From NCBI RefSeq assembly GCF_003992005.1, contig NZ_RQVL01000021.1, positions 1 to 39,173 on the forward strand: 39,173 nucleotides of DNA. The letters run 5' to 3'. Position numbers and translations under genes: made by a program. Positions 16,601-31,600 of the stretch are shown in pieces. The notes below the pieces were generated by a model, which was not told where the DNA came from, did no database searches, and saw nothing but the letters and a program-made list of their open reading frames with translations. Source of the stretch: Veillonella sp. VA139 (GTDB lineage Bacteria; Bacillota; Negativicutes; Veillonellales; Veillonellaceae). How positions within the stretch are numbered: position 1 is the stretch's first letter; each line of letters begins with the position of its first letter.

Positions 16601-19600
16601 GAGCTTGTCGCTGTATGAGTAGCTGTGCGTGTACCATCAGTCAACATCGCTTCTCCAGCAGAATACGTCGCATTGTTGGTTCCATCAGTAACAGTCATGC
16701 CAGCTGTGCCAACAGTCGTTACATTGTTACCATCTTTATATTTCGTTTTGCCCGCAGTAGCTGTCGTTGTAACTGTACCATTCGTAATCGTTGTGCCACT
16801 TTCAGTAGTCACCACAGATTTATTTCCAGCAATCACGCTGACAGAGGAACCATTTACTGTAGTATTACCAGTTGTAATCGTACCGGTTGTACCATTTACT
16901 GTTACTTTATTAGCATTAGTACTAGCCGCATCGCCGCCTACAACTAATGTACCATTTGCACCATCAACAGTCACTTTCTTATCGTCGGCTGTACCAGCAG
17001 TAATTGTTGCATTCGAACCATTTACCACTACTTTATTCGTATTGGCAGGTTGTCCTGCTACATCAGTACCGACTGTAACAGTACCATTGTTGCTATTGAT
17101 TGCCACAGCGTTGGCAGGTGCTCCACTATTAGTGAAAGTTGTGGTACCATCTGCATTCATTTCCAACTTACCAGTTGTCACAGTTGGTGCTGTACCTGGT
17201 GTAATCGCTGGTGTGGATGTACTATTGGTGACAGTGAACTTGTTCGTACCAATTTCTACCTTCGTATGTGTTGCATCATCTTTGCCATTGCGAAGTACGA
17301 GGTTATCCGTATCATTGCCAGCAACTTCTTTCATCTTAGTTAAGTTTTCTGCCAATTTCACATCAAAACCATCACCGTTTGCATTTCGTTCTACTTTGAT
17401 ATTATTTGTATCAGTAGTACCTCTAGCAAAGTTATCTGCACCTTGTACTTTCAAAGCAGTGCCAATGTTACGATGTACTTTACCAGCATCGGTTACATCA
17501 TTGCCATAGAAATCGAGGCCTTTTTCAATCAACTCTGTTTTAGCCGCATAGATTTGACGACCTGTTACGGCATCGTTAGAAATAGCTGTAATTGCACCTT
17601 CTGCAATGTTGGACAATTTCGTCATTGCTTTTTTATCTGCATCTGTTGCTTTTGGAGATGTTGTTCCATCAGGAGATACAAGACTTGCTATCACTTTATC
17701 CGTTGCTACCGCTACTGGTGTTTCAGTAATACCATCTTCACCAATAGACTTCACAGTGCCATCGTCTTTTACTTCATTAGCTTTATAGTACTTACCGTCG
17801 TTAGCTTTCACTAGACGGTTACCATCCGCATCAGTATACACAACGGTACCAGCTTCGCCGTTACGCAATGCATTGACTTTATTCGTCAAGTCTTTGCCGT
17901 TCAAGCCATCTTTGCCAGTTACACCTTTGTCACCAGCTGCTACGCCTGTGCCGTCAGCTGTTTTACCATCGCGGCCATCCGAAGCTGTATTACCAATTTT
18001 AGCTGCATTGTCGATAGTCTTACGAGTATCTGCATCTAAACCGAAGTATACTTTGCCATTTTCACCAGTGGTGATCGTAATACCTTTCTTCGTAGTTTCT
18101 ACATCTGTACCTGTGGTAGCATTTCCAATAGTGCCAGTACCAGCTACAAAATCAAGACCTTGTTTTAACTTCACAGTCTTAGCATCTGCATCAGTAGCAC
18201 CATTCGCACGGTATGTAATAGACGCATCTAAGTTCTTCACGGTAACCGTAGCATCACCAAAGTCTACCTTACCTGGATCTGCAGGCGTTTTACCTGCTGC
18301 CGCTTTACCTGGTGTAATTGTAATCGTGTTAGTACCATTTTTGATGACAAGATTATCTGTACCGTTGCCAGAGATACCTTTCATATTTGTCAAAGTATCT
18401 GCCAATTTCACAGTTAATCCATTAGTACCCGCTGTGCTGTCTTTTTCTACACGGATATTGACTCCTGCATCGGCTTTTGTTGCCGTAGCGGTAGGGTCAA
18501 AGTTTGTACCGCCTTTCACAGTCAACGTTGCACCAAGATCGCGATGTACCGAAGCATTATCGTCACCAGCGAAGTTCATACCTGCCGTAGTCGCCGCCGC
18601 TACCTTTGTATCTGTATAGGCACGAGCATCCGTAATACGAGCATCTAATTTCGTTACCGCATCACCTACGGAATGTACCGTATGGTTTGTGCCACCATCA
18701 TTAGTAATCGTATATGTCGGTGCAGTCCATGTACCATCATCAGCTACCGCTGCATTACCTCCAAGCACTGTTGCCAAGGCTTTTCGTTCCCCGTGGATTT
18801 GACGGCCTGTTACAGCATCATTAGAAGTTGACGTAATAGCACCTTCTGCAATGTTAGACAATTTCGTCATTGCTTTTTTATTTACATCGGTTGCATTTGG
18901 AGCTGTTGTTCCATCAGGAGATACTAGACTAGCTATCACTTTATCCGCTGTCACGCCTACTGGTGCAGTACCACCTGCTGCAGGCGCTTTCACATTACCA
19001 TGTTCATCTACATCCGTAGCTTTATAGAACTTGCCATCAGTGGCTTTCACCAAACGGTTACCATCGGCATCGGTGTACACAACGGAACCAGCTTCGCCAT
19101 TACGCAATGCATTCACTTTATAAGTAGTTGTTGTTTCATTCAAGCCATCTGCTTTCGTGATTCCCGTGCTTGCAATAGCGCCTGCTTCACTGCCCAACTT
19201 GCCATCACGACCGTCAGAGTTTTTCGCATCTAACTGCGCTAATTTTTTATTCACAGCTTCCGCTAAATCAATCGTAATGCCGTCTTTCGTTGCTTTCGTT
19301 ACCACTTTATCGGCTGTACCATTCACTGTTAACGTGCCATCCAACAAGTTCACTGTATGGTTCGCCACAGCTGCATCATGTTCATCCACAGTACTATCCG
19401 CTGCATAGCGAAGCGTTGCGCGGTCATCCACATATTTCTTGTTCGCCGCATCATCATTCGCTGTTGGTGCCGCTACATGCGTAATGCGGTTGCCACCATT
19501 GTCAAGACCTGAAGTAGTCAAAGACACTGTGCCAGTACCAGACGCAGAAGGACTGAATGTAATACCATTCGCAACCACAGTTGCACTGTTAGTACCATCT

Positions 19601-22600
19601 TTGATTGTCATAGAAGATCCATTCACCACTGTATTACCAGTAGTAATTGTACCGTCAGTACCATTAACAGTCACTTGTTTATCAGCAGCTTTACCTGCGG
19701 TTACAGTACCAGATTTGCTGTCGATCGTCACCGTATTATCTACAGTGCCATTCGTTGCATGTTTGAACTCAGCAGTACCATCTTTACCAAGTGTTACCGT
19801 CGATGTAGTCGCTTTAGAACCTGCCACAGCTGGATCTGCTGGTTGTTCATTTGTGAAAGTAGTTGCTCCATCAGTAATAGCCACTGTATTCTTACCAGTT
19901 GCTCCTGTTGTTGCTGTCGGATCTCCACCATTGGACAATGTCAACCCTGTCGTAGCCGATTTAGCAGTGATTCCATTCATACCTGTTAACGTATCAGCCA
20001 GTTTCAATACTAAACCAGTCGCCGTTGGATCTTTTTCCACTCGGATGTTCACACCTGAACCTGTCGCTGGAGTTGTGGCAGTTCGATTGAAGTTTTCTGC
20101 CCCTTTAATGGTCAATTCTTCTTTTAAGTTCCGATGTACTTTGTTTCCATCATCACCTTTGAAGTCCATACCATCCGCAGTCAACGCAGCTTTTGCCGCT
20201 CCCACTGTTGTATCTGTATAGGAACGAGCATCAGTAATACGAGTATCTAATTTAGTCACCGCTTCACCTACGGAGTGTACCGTATGATTTGTCGTACCAC
20301 TATCATTAGTAATCGTGTATGTTGGTTTCGTCCATGTACCATCAGTTCCAACCGCTGCATTACCACCCAGCGCATCCGCCAATTCTTTTTTAGCCGCATG
20401 GATTTGACGTCCTGTTACTACGTCATTAGAAGTAGATGTAATAGCGCCTTCTGCAATGTTAGACAATTTCGTCATTGCTTTTTTAGCTGTATCAGTTGCT
20501 TTTGGAGCTGTTGTTCCATCAGGAGATACAAGACTTGCTATCACTTTGTCCGCCGTCAAACCTACTGGTGCAGGATCGCCCGTTGCAGGAGTTTTCACCT
20601 TACCATGTTCATCGACATCAGCAGCTTTATAGAACTTGCCGTCATCAGCTTTCACCAAACGTTCCCCTGCTGCATTTGTATACACCACAGTACCCGCTTC
20701 GCCATTACGGAGAGCATTCACTTTCGATGTTAAATCTTTGCCGTTCATGCCGTCTGCGCCAGTTAAGCCATCCCTACCCATACCAGCATCAGTGCCTGTA
20801 CCAGGTTTACCATCACGACCATCAACCGCTGTATCACCTAATTTAGCTGCTTTGTCGATTACCTTACGTGTCGCTTCATCTAAACCGATGTTGACAATAC
20901 CACCAGCATCTGTAGTAATAGCAATGCCCTTTTTCGTTGTCAATCCATCTGTCGCATCCGTTGGACTTGTTGTGCCTGCTCCTAAACCAGTTGGCGCAAT
21001 AGTGCCCGTACCAGATTTGAACGTTAATCCAGTACCAACCGCCACTTTTTTCGTTGTAGTTTCAGCATTTGCTTTATAACCGATTTCAGCAACATTACCA
21101 ATTTTACCATCTACATAGGCTTTATTCACTGCATCTGTATCCGTAGTTGGATCTGCAATATTTGTGATTCTTGCGCCACCAAAGTCTACAGTACCTTTTG
21201 CATCAGTCGCTGTGCTAGGGCTTACGGTAATCTTAGTATTTGCACCATTGGTAATTGTTAACGGATTTGTACCATTACCAGACATACCAGCTTTATCAAG
21301 AGTAACAGTATCTCCTACTTTCACTCCCTCTTTGCCGATAGTTGTTTTCGTCACTACTGGTTGTGTACCAGCTGCTGCACCTGCTGGCACTGGTTGTGTA
21401 TTCGTAACAGTGATGCCATCATTACCGATATCTACCTTCGTGATTGGTTTTGTAGTATCTGTTTCATTTGCAATAGATGTAATGCCCACTAAGTCTTTTG
21501 CTAAACCGATTTCCAGACGTGTCACATTATTTTCTGTTACATGTTTAGTGAAAATATTCTTCGCCGCAGTGGCTGGTGCTACCGCAGGAGTACCATAATC
21601 ACCTTCACCTACGATGCTCAATGTAGATCCTAATGCTTTAGGAATATCTGTACCATCATTACCTTTGAAAGTAAGACCTTTATCGATAATCGCATCAGCC
21701 GTTTTCTTCAAGTCTGTTACATTCACAACGGAGTTAGCTACTTTACTTGTGCCATCTGTCGCTTTCGCTAATTTATCTAAGTAATTAGTATCTTCAGCCT
21801 TTGTGGCAGTATCTTTTTGAATACTTGCCAACGCAGATCCTACGTTGTTCAGTACAGTTGTGGCATTCGTAGTCGTACCATCTGGAGATACTAGACTAGC
21901 TACTACATCCTTAGGTTTCACCTCAACCGGTGCTGTACCGCCAGTTGGTACTGGTTTTAATTCACCATTGTCACCCACTGCAGTGGCTGGATACCATTTA
22001 CCGTCATTTGTTTTCACCAAACGGTTGCCTTTATCATCAGTGTACACTACTGTACCAGCTTCGCCATTACGTAATGCATTCACTTTGGTAGTTAAATCTT
22101 TACCGTTTAAGCCGTCTTTGCCAGTTACACCTTTATCACCAGCGGCTCCGCCTGTACCGTCCGCTGTTTTGCCGTCACGACCGTCAGATGCAGTATCACC
22201 AATCTTCGCTGCCTTATCTAAAATTGTACGAGTTGCATCATCAAGACCGAAAATAACTTTTCCATCAGTACCGGTAGCGATTTTCAATCCAGATTTCGCA
22301 TCCACATTTGTCGCAGCAGTACCATCACCTTCGATAAAGTTCAACCCTGTTTGCAATTTAACAGTTTTCGCCGTTTCACTATTCGCTTTGTAAGAAATCG
22401 ACGCATCTAAGTTTTTCACAGTAACAGTAGCATCTCCAAAGTTTACTGTTCCTGGATCAGCCTTTGTCGTACCTGTAGCAGGTTTACCTGGTGTAATAGT
22501 AATCTCATTAGTACCATTTTTGATAACAAGATTATCTGTACCAGTACCAGAGATACCTTTCATATTGGTTAAAGTATCTGCTAAATGTACTTTTAATCCA

Positions 22601-25600
22601 TTAGCACCAGAATCAGTATCTTTTTCTACACGAATATTGACACCTACTCCTGTAGCTGGTGTTGTACCTGTTGGTGTGAAGTTTGCTCCACCTTTGATGG
22701 TCAATTCTGTACCAAGGTCACGATGTACCGAATTAGTAGTATCATCACCTTTGAAATTCATGCCTGCCGTAGTCAATGCAGTTTTTGCTGCTCCTACTGT
22801 TGTATCTGTATAGGAACGAGCTGTAGTAATACGAGCATCTAATTTTTCAACAGCTGCTCCTACATTATCTACGGAATGAGGCGTAGTCGCACCATCATTT
22901 GTAATTTTGTAGGTTGGCGCTTTCAATGTGCCATCAGTATTTACTCCAGCACCACCACCAAGGGCTGTTGCTAGTTCAGATTTAGCCGTATGTAGTTGAC
23001 CACCCGTTACCGCATCATGAGAACCTGCTGCGATAGTGCCATCAGCAATGTTAGACAACTTAGTACCAGTTACACCAGTTCCGATTGTTGTCGTGCCATC
23101 TGGGTTCACGAGACGAGCTTGGATAGTTGTCACCTCAGTTGGTTCCTTACCACCATTTTCATCTTTAGTTTTTACAGCACCATCCGCTTTGACCTCATTC
23201 GCATTATAGAACTTGCCATCACTAGCACGTACTACACGTTCGCCGTTTTCATCGGTGTACACCACTGTGCCAGCTTCTCCATTACGTAAAGCATTCACTT
23301 TTTCAGTGATTGTTTTGCCGTTCAGACCATCTTTGCCAGTTGGTCCTTGTGCACCTATACCAGCGGTCGTAGATCCGGATGCAATACCTGGTTTGCCATC
23401 ACGTCCATCAGCAGCAGTGTTACCCAATTTATCTAACTGCTTTGTTACCGTTTCATGCAAGGACACCGTAATTGTGCCGTTCTTAGCTTCGGTTTTAATT
23501 TGATCAGCTGTACCAGCTACTTTCAATGTACCTGTAGCCAACGCTAAATTCAAATGATCTTCACCAGTCGCTGCCCCTACATTGGTATCACCTGCATATC
23601 GTAGATTTGCATTATTCGTAACTTTTGTATTTAAGTTACTAATCGCTTCATCTACATATTCTTTATTCGCTGCATCGCCTTTGTCTGTTGCTTTCGCCAC
23701 ATTCGTGATTTTCATGCTACCAGCATCAATGCCATCTTTGCCAATAGTAACAGTTTTTGTTACGCCCTTAGTCGCTCCCGTAGCCGGTGCTTGTGTATTC
23801 GTAATTGTCAACTCATTTTCGCCTAACTGAATCTTAGTGCCTGGTTTATTATTAGCATCTGCATTCGTAATAGAAGTGATGTTTTTCAAATCACTTGCTA
23901 AGGCTACATTCAATGTATCTGTGGAACCATTTGGTTTTGTCACGGAGATGTTATTTTGACCTTTAATGTTAAGAGTTTCCCCTAAATGACGAGCAATTGT
24001 ATCATTAGTAGCGTTATCACCAACAAAGGAAATCGCCTTGCCAACATTAGTTTCTAAATTAGAAATCTTAGTATTTTGCTTAACATTTGTTGTATTTAAT
24101 TTTTCAATGGCTTCTTTTACAGTAGTTGGATTTTCAGTAGTACCATCTGCTTTGGTAATTGTGAAAGTAGGTCCTGTAATCTTACCATCTGCATCAATCG
24201 TTGTACCACCAATGATGTCACCGATTTCAGATTTAGCCGTATGTAATTGACTACCATTCACAGCATCTTTCGAAGTAGCTGTGATAGCACCATCCGCAAT
24301 GTTGGATAACTTAGTACCAGTTCTACCAGTTGCTATTGTAGTTGTTCCATCTGGGTTCACCAAACGAGCTTCTACAGGGGTAGCAGGCGTTGGAGCTGTA
24401 CCACTAGCTGGTGTAATTACTTTACCATCTTTGTTGACTTGGTCTGCTTTGTAGTAGTTACCATCATTTGCTTTCACCAAACGGTTGCCATCTTTATCGG
24501 TGTATACCACAGTGCCCGCTTCGCCATTACGTAAAGCATTCACTTTTGTAGTTAAATCTTTACCATTCAAGCCATCTTTACCTGTCAAGCCATGGTCACC
24601 AGCATTGCCAGCAGCACCTGTTTTACCATTCGCTGCCTTGCCATCACGACCATCAACAGCTGTATCACCAAGCTTAGCTGCTTTGTCGATGACCTTACGA
24701 GTCGCTTCATCTAAACCGATGTTCACAACACCGTTTTCTTCTGTGGTAATTTTAATACCTGTTTTTGTTGCTACAGTATCTGTCGCAGCCGTTGTACTTG
24801 TTGCACCTGCTGCTAAACCAGTTGGCGCAATCGTACCTGTACCAGCTTTGAAAGTCAAACCTGTTGTAACCGCTACCGATTTACCAGTTTCAGACTCAGC
24901 TTTGTAACCTAAGTTAAGGCCTGCCACTTTGTTATCCACATATTTTTTATTAGTTACATCGTCATTAGCAGTAGCTTCACCAACGTTAGTCAACTTAGAT
25001 CCACCGAAATCAACAGTACCTGGTGTGGCATTTCCTCCACCAGCCGGAGCCGCTGTACCTGGTTTTATGGTAATCGTAGTATGATCACCATTTTTGATAA
25101 CTAAATCACTCGTACCAGTACCAGAGATACCTTTCATATCTGTTAATGTGTCTGCTAGGTGAACACTCAATCCAGTAGTTGCATTGGATGTAACTCGGAT
25201 ATTCGTACCTTTAGGTGTTATACCAGTACCTGTTGTCACTGGAGTAAAGTTAGTTCCACCTTTCACGGCTAATATGTCACCTAATTTACGAGTTGCAGCA
25301 GTACCAGTATCCCCTGTGAAAGTCAATTGGCTATTCTTCAATGTATTGATACGAGCATCTAATTTACTAACCGCATCACCCACATTCCGTACAGTGTCTT
25401 TACCAGCTGTAGCTCCATCTTTTGTGATGGTATACGTAGGTGCTTTCAATGTGCCATCCGTATTCACTGCCGCATCACCGCCAAGGGCTGTTGCTAATTC
25501 TGTTTTAGCTGTATGTAATTGACGACCTGTTACAGCATCATTAGAAGTAGCTGTAATCGCTCCTTCTGCGATGTTAGATAATTTAGTCAATGCTTTTTTA

Positions 25601-28600
25601 TTTACATCACTTGCATCTGGAGCTGTCGTACCATCTGGATTCACCAAACGAGCTTGAACACTCGTTACCTCAGTAGCAGTACCTTTCTTCACCCCATGTT
25701 CGTCCACATCATCTGTATGATAGAACTTACCATCCGTCGCACGAACTACGCGTTTTCCTGCTTCATCAGTATACACCACTGTTCCAGCTTCGCCGTTACG
25801 TAAAGCATTCACTTTTTCAGTAATTGTTTTGCCGTTCAAGCCATCTGCTCCAGTTGGACCTTTCGCACCCATGCCAGCATCAGTGCCTGTAGCTGTACCA
25901 GATTTACCATCTCGACCATCCGATGCGGTGTTACCCAATTTCGCCAATTGGTCTTTCACATCTTTGTGTAATCCGATAGTAATCGTGTCACCTTTTGCGG
26001 TAGTAACAATATCCTTAGCAGCGGTGTCCCCTTGTACTTTTAATACTCCAGTAGACAATGCTAATCCTACTTTATTAGTATCTAAGTTATTCTCATCTTT
26101 GGTCACATTACCTGCAAAGTTCAACGTAGCATTGCCAGCCACTGTATTGTTGACTTTCTTAATCGCTTCGTCTACATAATCTTTGTTCGTTGCATCACTA
26201 CCTGCACTAGGAGCGCCAATATTTGTTAACGAAGATCCATTAAAGTCAACTGTACCAGGCACGGCAGCAACACTGCCCGTAGCTGGTGTTCCTTTGGCAA
26301 TAGTAATTTTAGTTTCACCATTTTTGATAACTAAATCACTCGTGCCAGTACCAGTAATACCTCTCATACCTGTTAAGGTATCTGCTAAGTGCACCGTTAA
26401 TCCATTGGTCGCATCAGATTTAACCTGAATATTCGTACCTGCAGGTGTTATACCAGTTCCTGTTGTCACTGGAGTAAAGTTAGTTCCACCTTTTACGACT
26501 AATGTTTCACCTAATTTACGGTCTGCGTTAGCACCAGTATCACCTGTGAAAGTAATCGCTTTATCTACATTTGTTTTTAATGTACTAATATCTGTAGTGT
26601 TTGTATTCACCTTAGTAGTTAAATTATCTACCACAGATTTGTCAGCTTTTTCTGCTAACTTAGTAAATAATTGACCACCAGTTACCGCATCATGAGAGTT
26701 TGCTACAATTTCACCGTCTGCAATGTTAGATAACTTAGTAACAGCTTTATTATCCGTACCTGCTACTGTTGTACCATCTGGGTTCACCAAACGAGCTTGT
26801 GGATGATCCACTGCTGTTGCTGTTACACCTTCTGGCAGTTGAGCTGCTGGTTTCAACGCACCCTTGTCATCTACAGCTTTAGCATTGTACCATTTACCAT
26901 CATTCGCTTTCACCAAACGGTTACCTTGGTCATCAGTGTACACCACAGTACCAGCTTCGCCATTACGAAGTGCATTGACTTTTGTAGTCAAATCCTTACC
27001 GTTCAAGCCGTCCTTACCAGTTGGTCCTTGTGCACCCACGCCAGCAGCCGTCGTTCCTGAAGCAATACCAGGTTTGCCATCACGACCATCAGCACCATTT
27101 TTACCGATGGCTGTTTCAAGGTTGTCAATTTTACTAATTTTACTTTTAATAGCAGTAGACAACCCAAGAGTATAATTACGTACTTTATCTGTACCAACAG
27201 TAGCCGCGTTCACTTCGATTTCATCAGTAGTACCAGTTACATGTGTATCATAGGCATTAACTTTATATATAATTGTTCCTGCTGTTGTTGTCGTATCTGT
27301 ATCAACAGTTGTATTAATTCCATCTCCTACCTTAACAACTTCTTTTGCGGCTGTTTTTGCTAAGTCCGTAATTTTATTTGTACCAGTAGTAGATAGATTT
27401 CCTAAGTCTTTATTCGCTGCATTGTCGATAGCTTTGCGAGTTGCATCGTTCAAGCCAATGTTTACAACACCATTATTGCCAGTAGTAATCTCAATGCCTG
27501 TTTTGGTAGTTTCTGTATCCGTGCCAGTGCCAGTAGTTCCTGTAGTACCTGTACCCGCTTTGAATGTTAATCCTGTTGTAATAGCTACTTCTTTCACAGT
27601 TTCAGTACCTGCTTTATACCCTAATTTCGTTGGGATACCTGTAACGCTTACATTTTCATCCGCTTTAGAAGTGCCATTTCCATCTACCATATTTAATGTG
27701 ATAGTACCAGTATTTGCATTAAAGGAACCAGAATTAATATGTCGTTCTGCTGTTTTATCTACTTTATTGTTAAGATCTGTTGCATTCGCTTTTTCAGCTA
27801 ATTTGCTGTTCAATTGTCCACCAGTCACAGCATCCGTAGAACCAGCACCAATCGTACCTTCTCCTAAATTCGTTAATTTAGTGCCGCCGAAGTCAACCGT
27901 ACCTTTTGTATCAGTACCGGTAGGTGCTTTCACAGTAATGACTGCATTATCACCATTTTTGATGACGAAATCATTCGTACCAGTACCAGAGATACCTTTC
28001 ATCTTAGTCAACGTATCTGCTAAGTGTACTGTTAAGCCATTTGTCGCATCAGATTTCACTTGGATATTCGTACCTGCAGGTGTTATACCAGTACCTGTTG
28101 TTACTGGAGTAAAGTTAGTTCCACCTTTCACGGCTAATGTACTACCTAGTTTACGTACTACGTTAGCACCTGTATCTGCACTGAAAGTTAATGGTTGAGC
28201 TGCACTTTCTTTCACTGTATTAATACGAGTATCTAATTTACTAATCGCATCACCTACATTATGTACAGTGTCTGTACCTCCTGTAGTTCCATCTTTTGTG
28301 ATGCTATACGTAGGTGCTTTCAATGTGCCATCAGAGTTTACTCCTGCATTACCACCAAGAGCTGTTGCTAATTCAGATTTAGCAGCATGCAATTGACGAC
28401 CTGTTACCGCATCATTGGATGTAGAGGTAATGGCTCCTTCTGCGATGTTAGACAATTTAGTTATTGCTTTTTTAGCTGTATCATCAGCTTTTGGAGCTGT
28501 CGTGCCATCTGGATTCACTAGACGCCCTTGAACATCCGTTACCTCTGTAGCACCTGCCATTTTCGTACCATCTGCATTTACTTTATCTGCTAAGTACCAT

Positions 28601-31600
28601 TTACCATCTGTGGCTTTCGCAACACGCTTACCTTGGTCATCAGTGTACACCACAGTACCTGCTTCACCATTACGAAGTGCATTCACTTTAGACGTTAAGT
28701 CTTTACCATTCAAGCCATCTTGACCTGTTGGACCTTTTGCGCCCATACCAGCATCAGTGCCTGTGCCCGATTTACCATCACGACCGTCAGCACCGTTTGT
28801 GCCAATTGCTGTTTCCAATCCAGCCACTTTATCAATAGCACCACGAGTATCAGCATCTAAACCGATATTGACAATACCGCCAGCTTCCGTAGAAATGGCA
28901 ATGCCTTTTTTCACTGTCGCCGCAGGAGATGTGCCAGTACCCGGTTTGAAAGTTAAACCTGTTGTAACAGCTACAGTTTTTGATGTTGCCTCATCGCCCG
29001 CTTTATAACCCAAATTAGCATTTGAGTTCACAGTTTTAGTTAAATTTGTAATGTTAGTAGTATTTTGGTTGACCGTATTCGCCAAATTATTAATGGTTGT
29101 ATTGGTAGCATTCAACTGTTTACCAGTCACAGCATCCGTAGAACTATCGTTCAATGCTGCATCTTTCAAGCCTGTCAATTTCACATTGTTCACAGAAATA
29201 TTCGCTTCTGTTGTCGTACTACCTGTTGTTTTCTTAGGGTTGAACGTCATGGTAGCAATATCTGTACCAGTGCCTGTACCACCAGAAGAAATGGTAAATC
29301 CATTCTTACCAATGATAGATTTCATGTTTGTCAATGCTTCTGCTAAGCCAATCTGTAATCCACTGCCATCTGCTAATTTTTTAGTTGTAATATTATTAGC
29401 CGCTGTATTAGTGCTAGTTGGTACCGTACCTTCACCTGTAATAGAAAGCTCTTCGCCTAATTTTTTTGCAACCCCTTGATCATCGTTACCTTTGAAAGTA
29501 ATCGCTTTATCTACGGCTGTTGTTAAATTAGCAATGTTTGTTGTATTCGTATTCACTTTACCAGCTAAGGTATCAACTGTAGTTTTATCCGCTTTTTCAG
29601 CTAATTTACTAGCTAATTGACCACCAGTCACGGCATCTGTAGAACCAGTAGCAATATTCCCGTCTGCTAATCCAGTGATTTTAGAACCATTGACATCGAT
29701 ACTTCCTTTAGCAGTAGCAGATGTACCTTTGTTTACCGTAATCTTAGCATAATCACCATTTGAAATCGTTAACGCATCGGTGCCATTACCAACCAATCCG
29801 TCAGTTGTTAAAGACACACCTTTATTTGTAGTTCGTTTCCCATCATTATCATAAGTATATGTGGTTATATCTTTAATCGATAGGGAGTTTTTCAAACCAA
29901 TATAGGTTAACCCTTTTTTGCCATCCTCATTAGAAACAAACGTGCCAATATTATCAGCATCAAATCGGGCAGCAGTATTACCACTACCTTGAGTCCATTG
30001 AATATGTTTGTCATTGTTTGCTCCAGCGCCCATAAATGTTACGGTATTATTTGTCGCATCTGGCGTGAAAGTCTGACCAGCATCACCCTTAAAGTTCATC
30101 GATGGCGCACCAGAGGCATTAATGGTAACAACGCCATCTTTGTTATCTAAGGTTACATTATTACCCGCTTTTAAGGTTATTTTTCTAAGATCGCCAGTTC
30201 CCACTGGTGTTACATCCTTAGTGGCTGTGCCATTTTGAACTTGTAATCCCCAAGCCGCAGCTTTCAGCTGTTTCACGTTGACTGCATCATAGTCATTATA
30301 ACCGCCAGCAACACCAACGATACGACGAGCTAAACTACTGCCATCATTACTAGTTCGCTTTCTACCAATAGATACAACGCCATTATCCGCATCTTGCATC
30401 TTGTCAACGTCATCATTCAACAAGTATGGACTTGCTTTCGTTTTGCCTGCTGTGGTCGGATGATATTTTACATCATCATCAGTTACCATAGAGTTCCAGC
30501 CTAGCGCCACACTACCTTGACCAGACTGGACTTTTGCACTCTCACCAATAGCAACGGAATTTTTAGTGGTTGCCACTGTATTGTTACCAAGAGCAACTGC
30601 ACTTTCTCCTTGTGCATCGGCAAATCGACCGACTGCTACAGCTGAAGCAGCTGTTCCCTTTGCTCGTGTACCAATGGCGATAGCATTGTCAGCCGTAGCT
30701 TGTACATTCGCACCACTTTGTCCGCTAGAACCGATAGCAATCGCATTATCACCACTAGCTGTTGCTTGATAACCAAGACCTACCGCATAATTTTTACTTA
30801 CCGTCACATTGGAACCAGCACCAAAGGAATTACTACCACTGGTTGTGATAGATGTACCAATAGCTGTAGAATTACTGCCACTAGAGGTGATTGTTCTACC
30901 AATCGCAACAGCATTACCTGCAGTCGCATTGGCTTCAAAACCCATGCCTACAGAACCCTCACCGCTGGCTGTCACATTTGTACCTACACCAACGGCAGTT
31001 TTTCCTGATGTAATCACATCACGACCGATCGCTGTCGAATAGTTTCCACTAGCTTGTGTATAGGAACCAACCGCTACCGATGCAGTCCCCGTAGCACCCT
31101 CACCATTGTAGTTTGCACTCACATCAGCGATACCATTCACCGTACGATTAGCTGTATCTGTGGAATTTGTTTTGTAGTATTTAACAGCAACTGCTTTCAA
31201 CTGTTTCACATTGACCGCATCGTAGTCATTAGCACCACCAGCTACATGGATAATCCGGCGGTTTTTGTCGGTATCACCAATGGACATAACGCCACGATTT
31301 GGATCATCGTTTGTTTCACCAGTAAAAGCGGCTGTTGTTGCCGTTGTATCGCTATTCACAACTTTAGAGTCTATACCTAATGCCACGGAATATTTGGCGC
31401 CGATGACTTTTGCACTTGCACCAATGGCAACCGAAGACTCCGAATCTTTAATAGCAGTGGCAACAGAAGTATCTCGCACTACTTGCGCGCTACCACCGAT
31501 AGCTACCGTATAGCTACTCTCTACTTTAGCACCTTTACCAATCGCTACCCCCTCAGTAGCACCTACAGGGACAGTTTGTGAATTTTCTGTTTTTGTATAC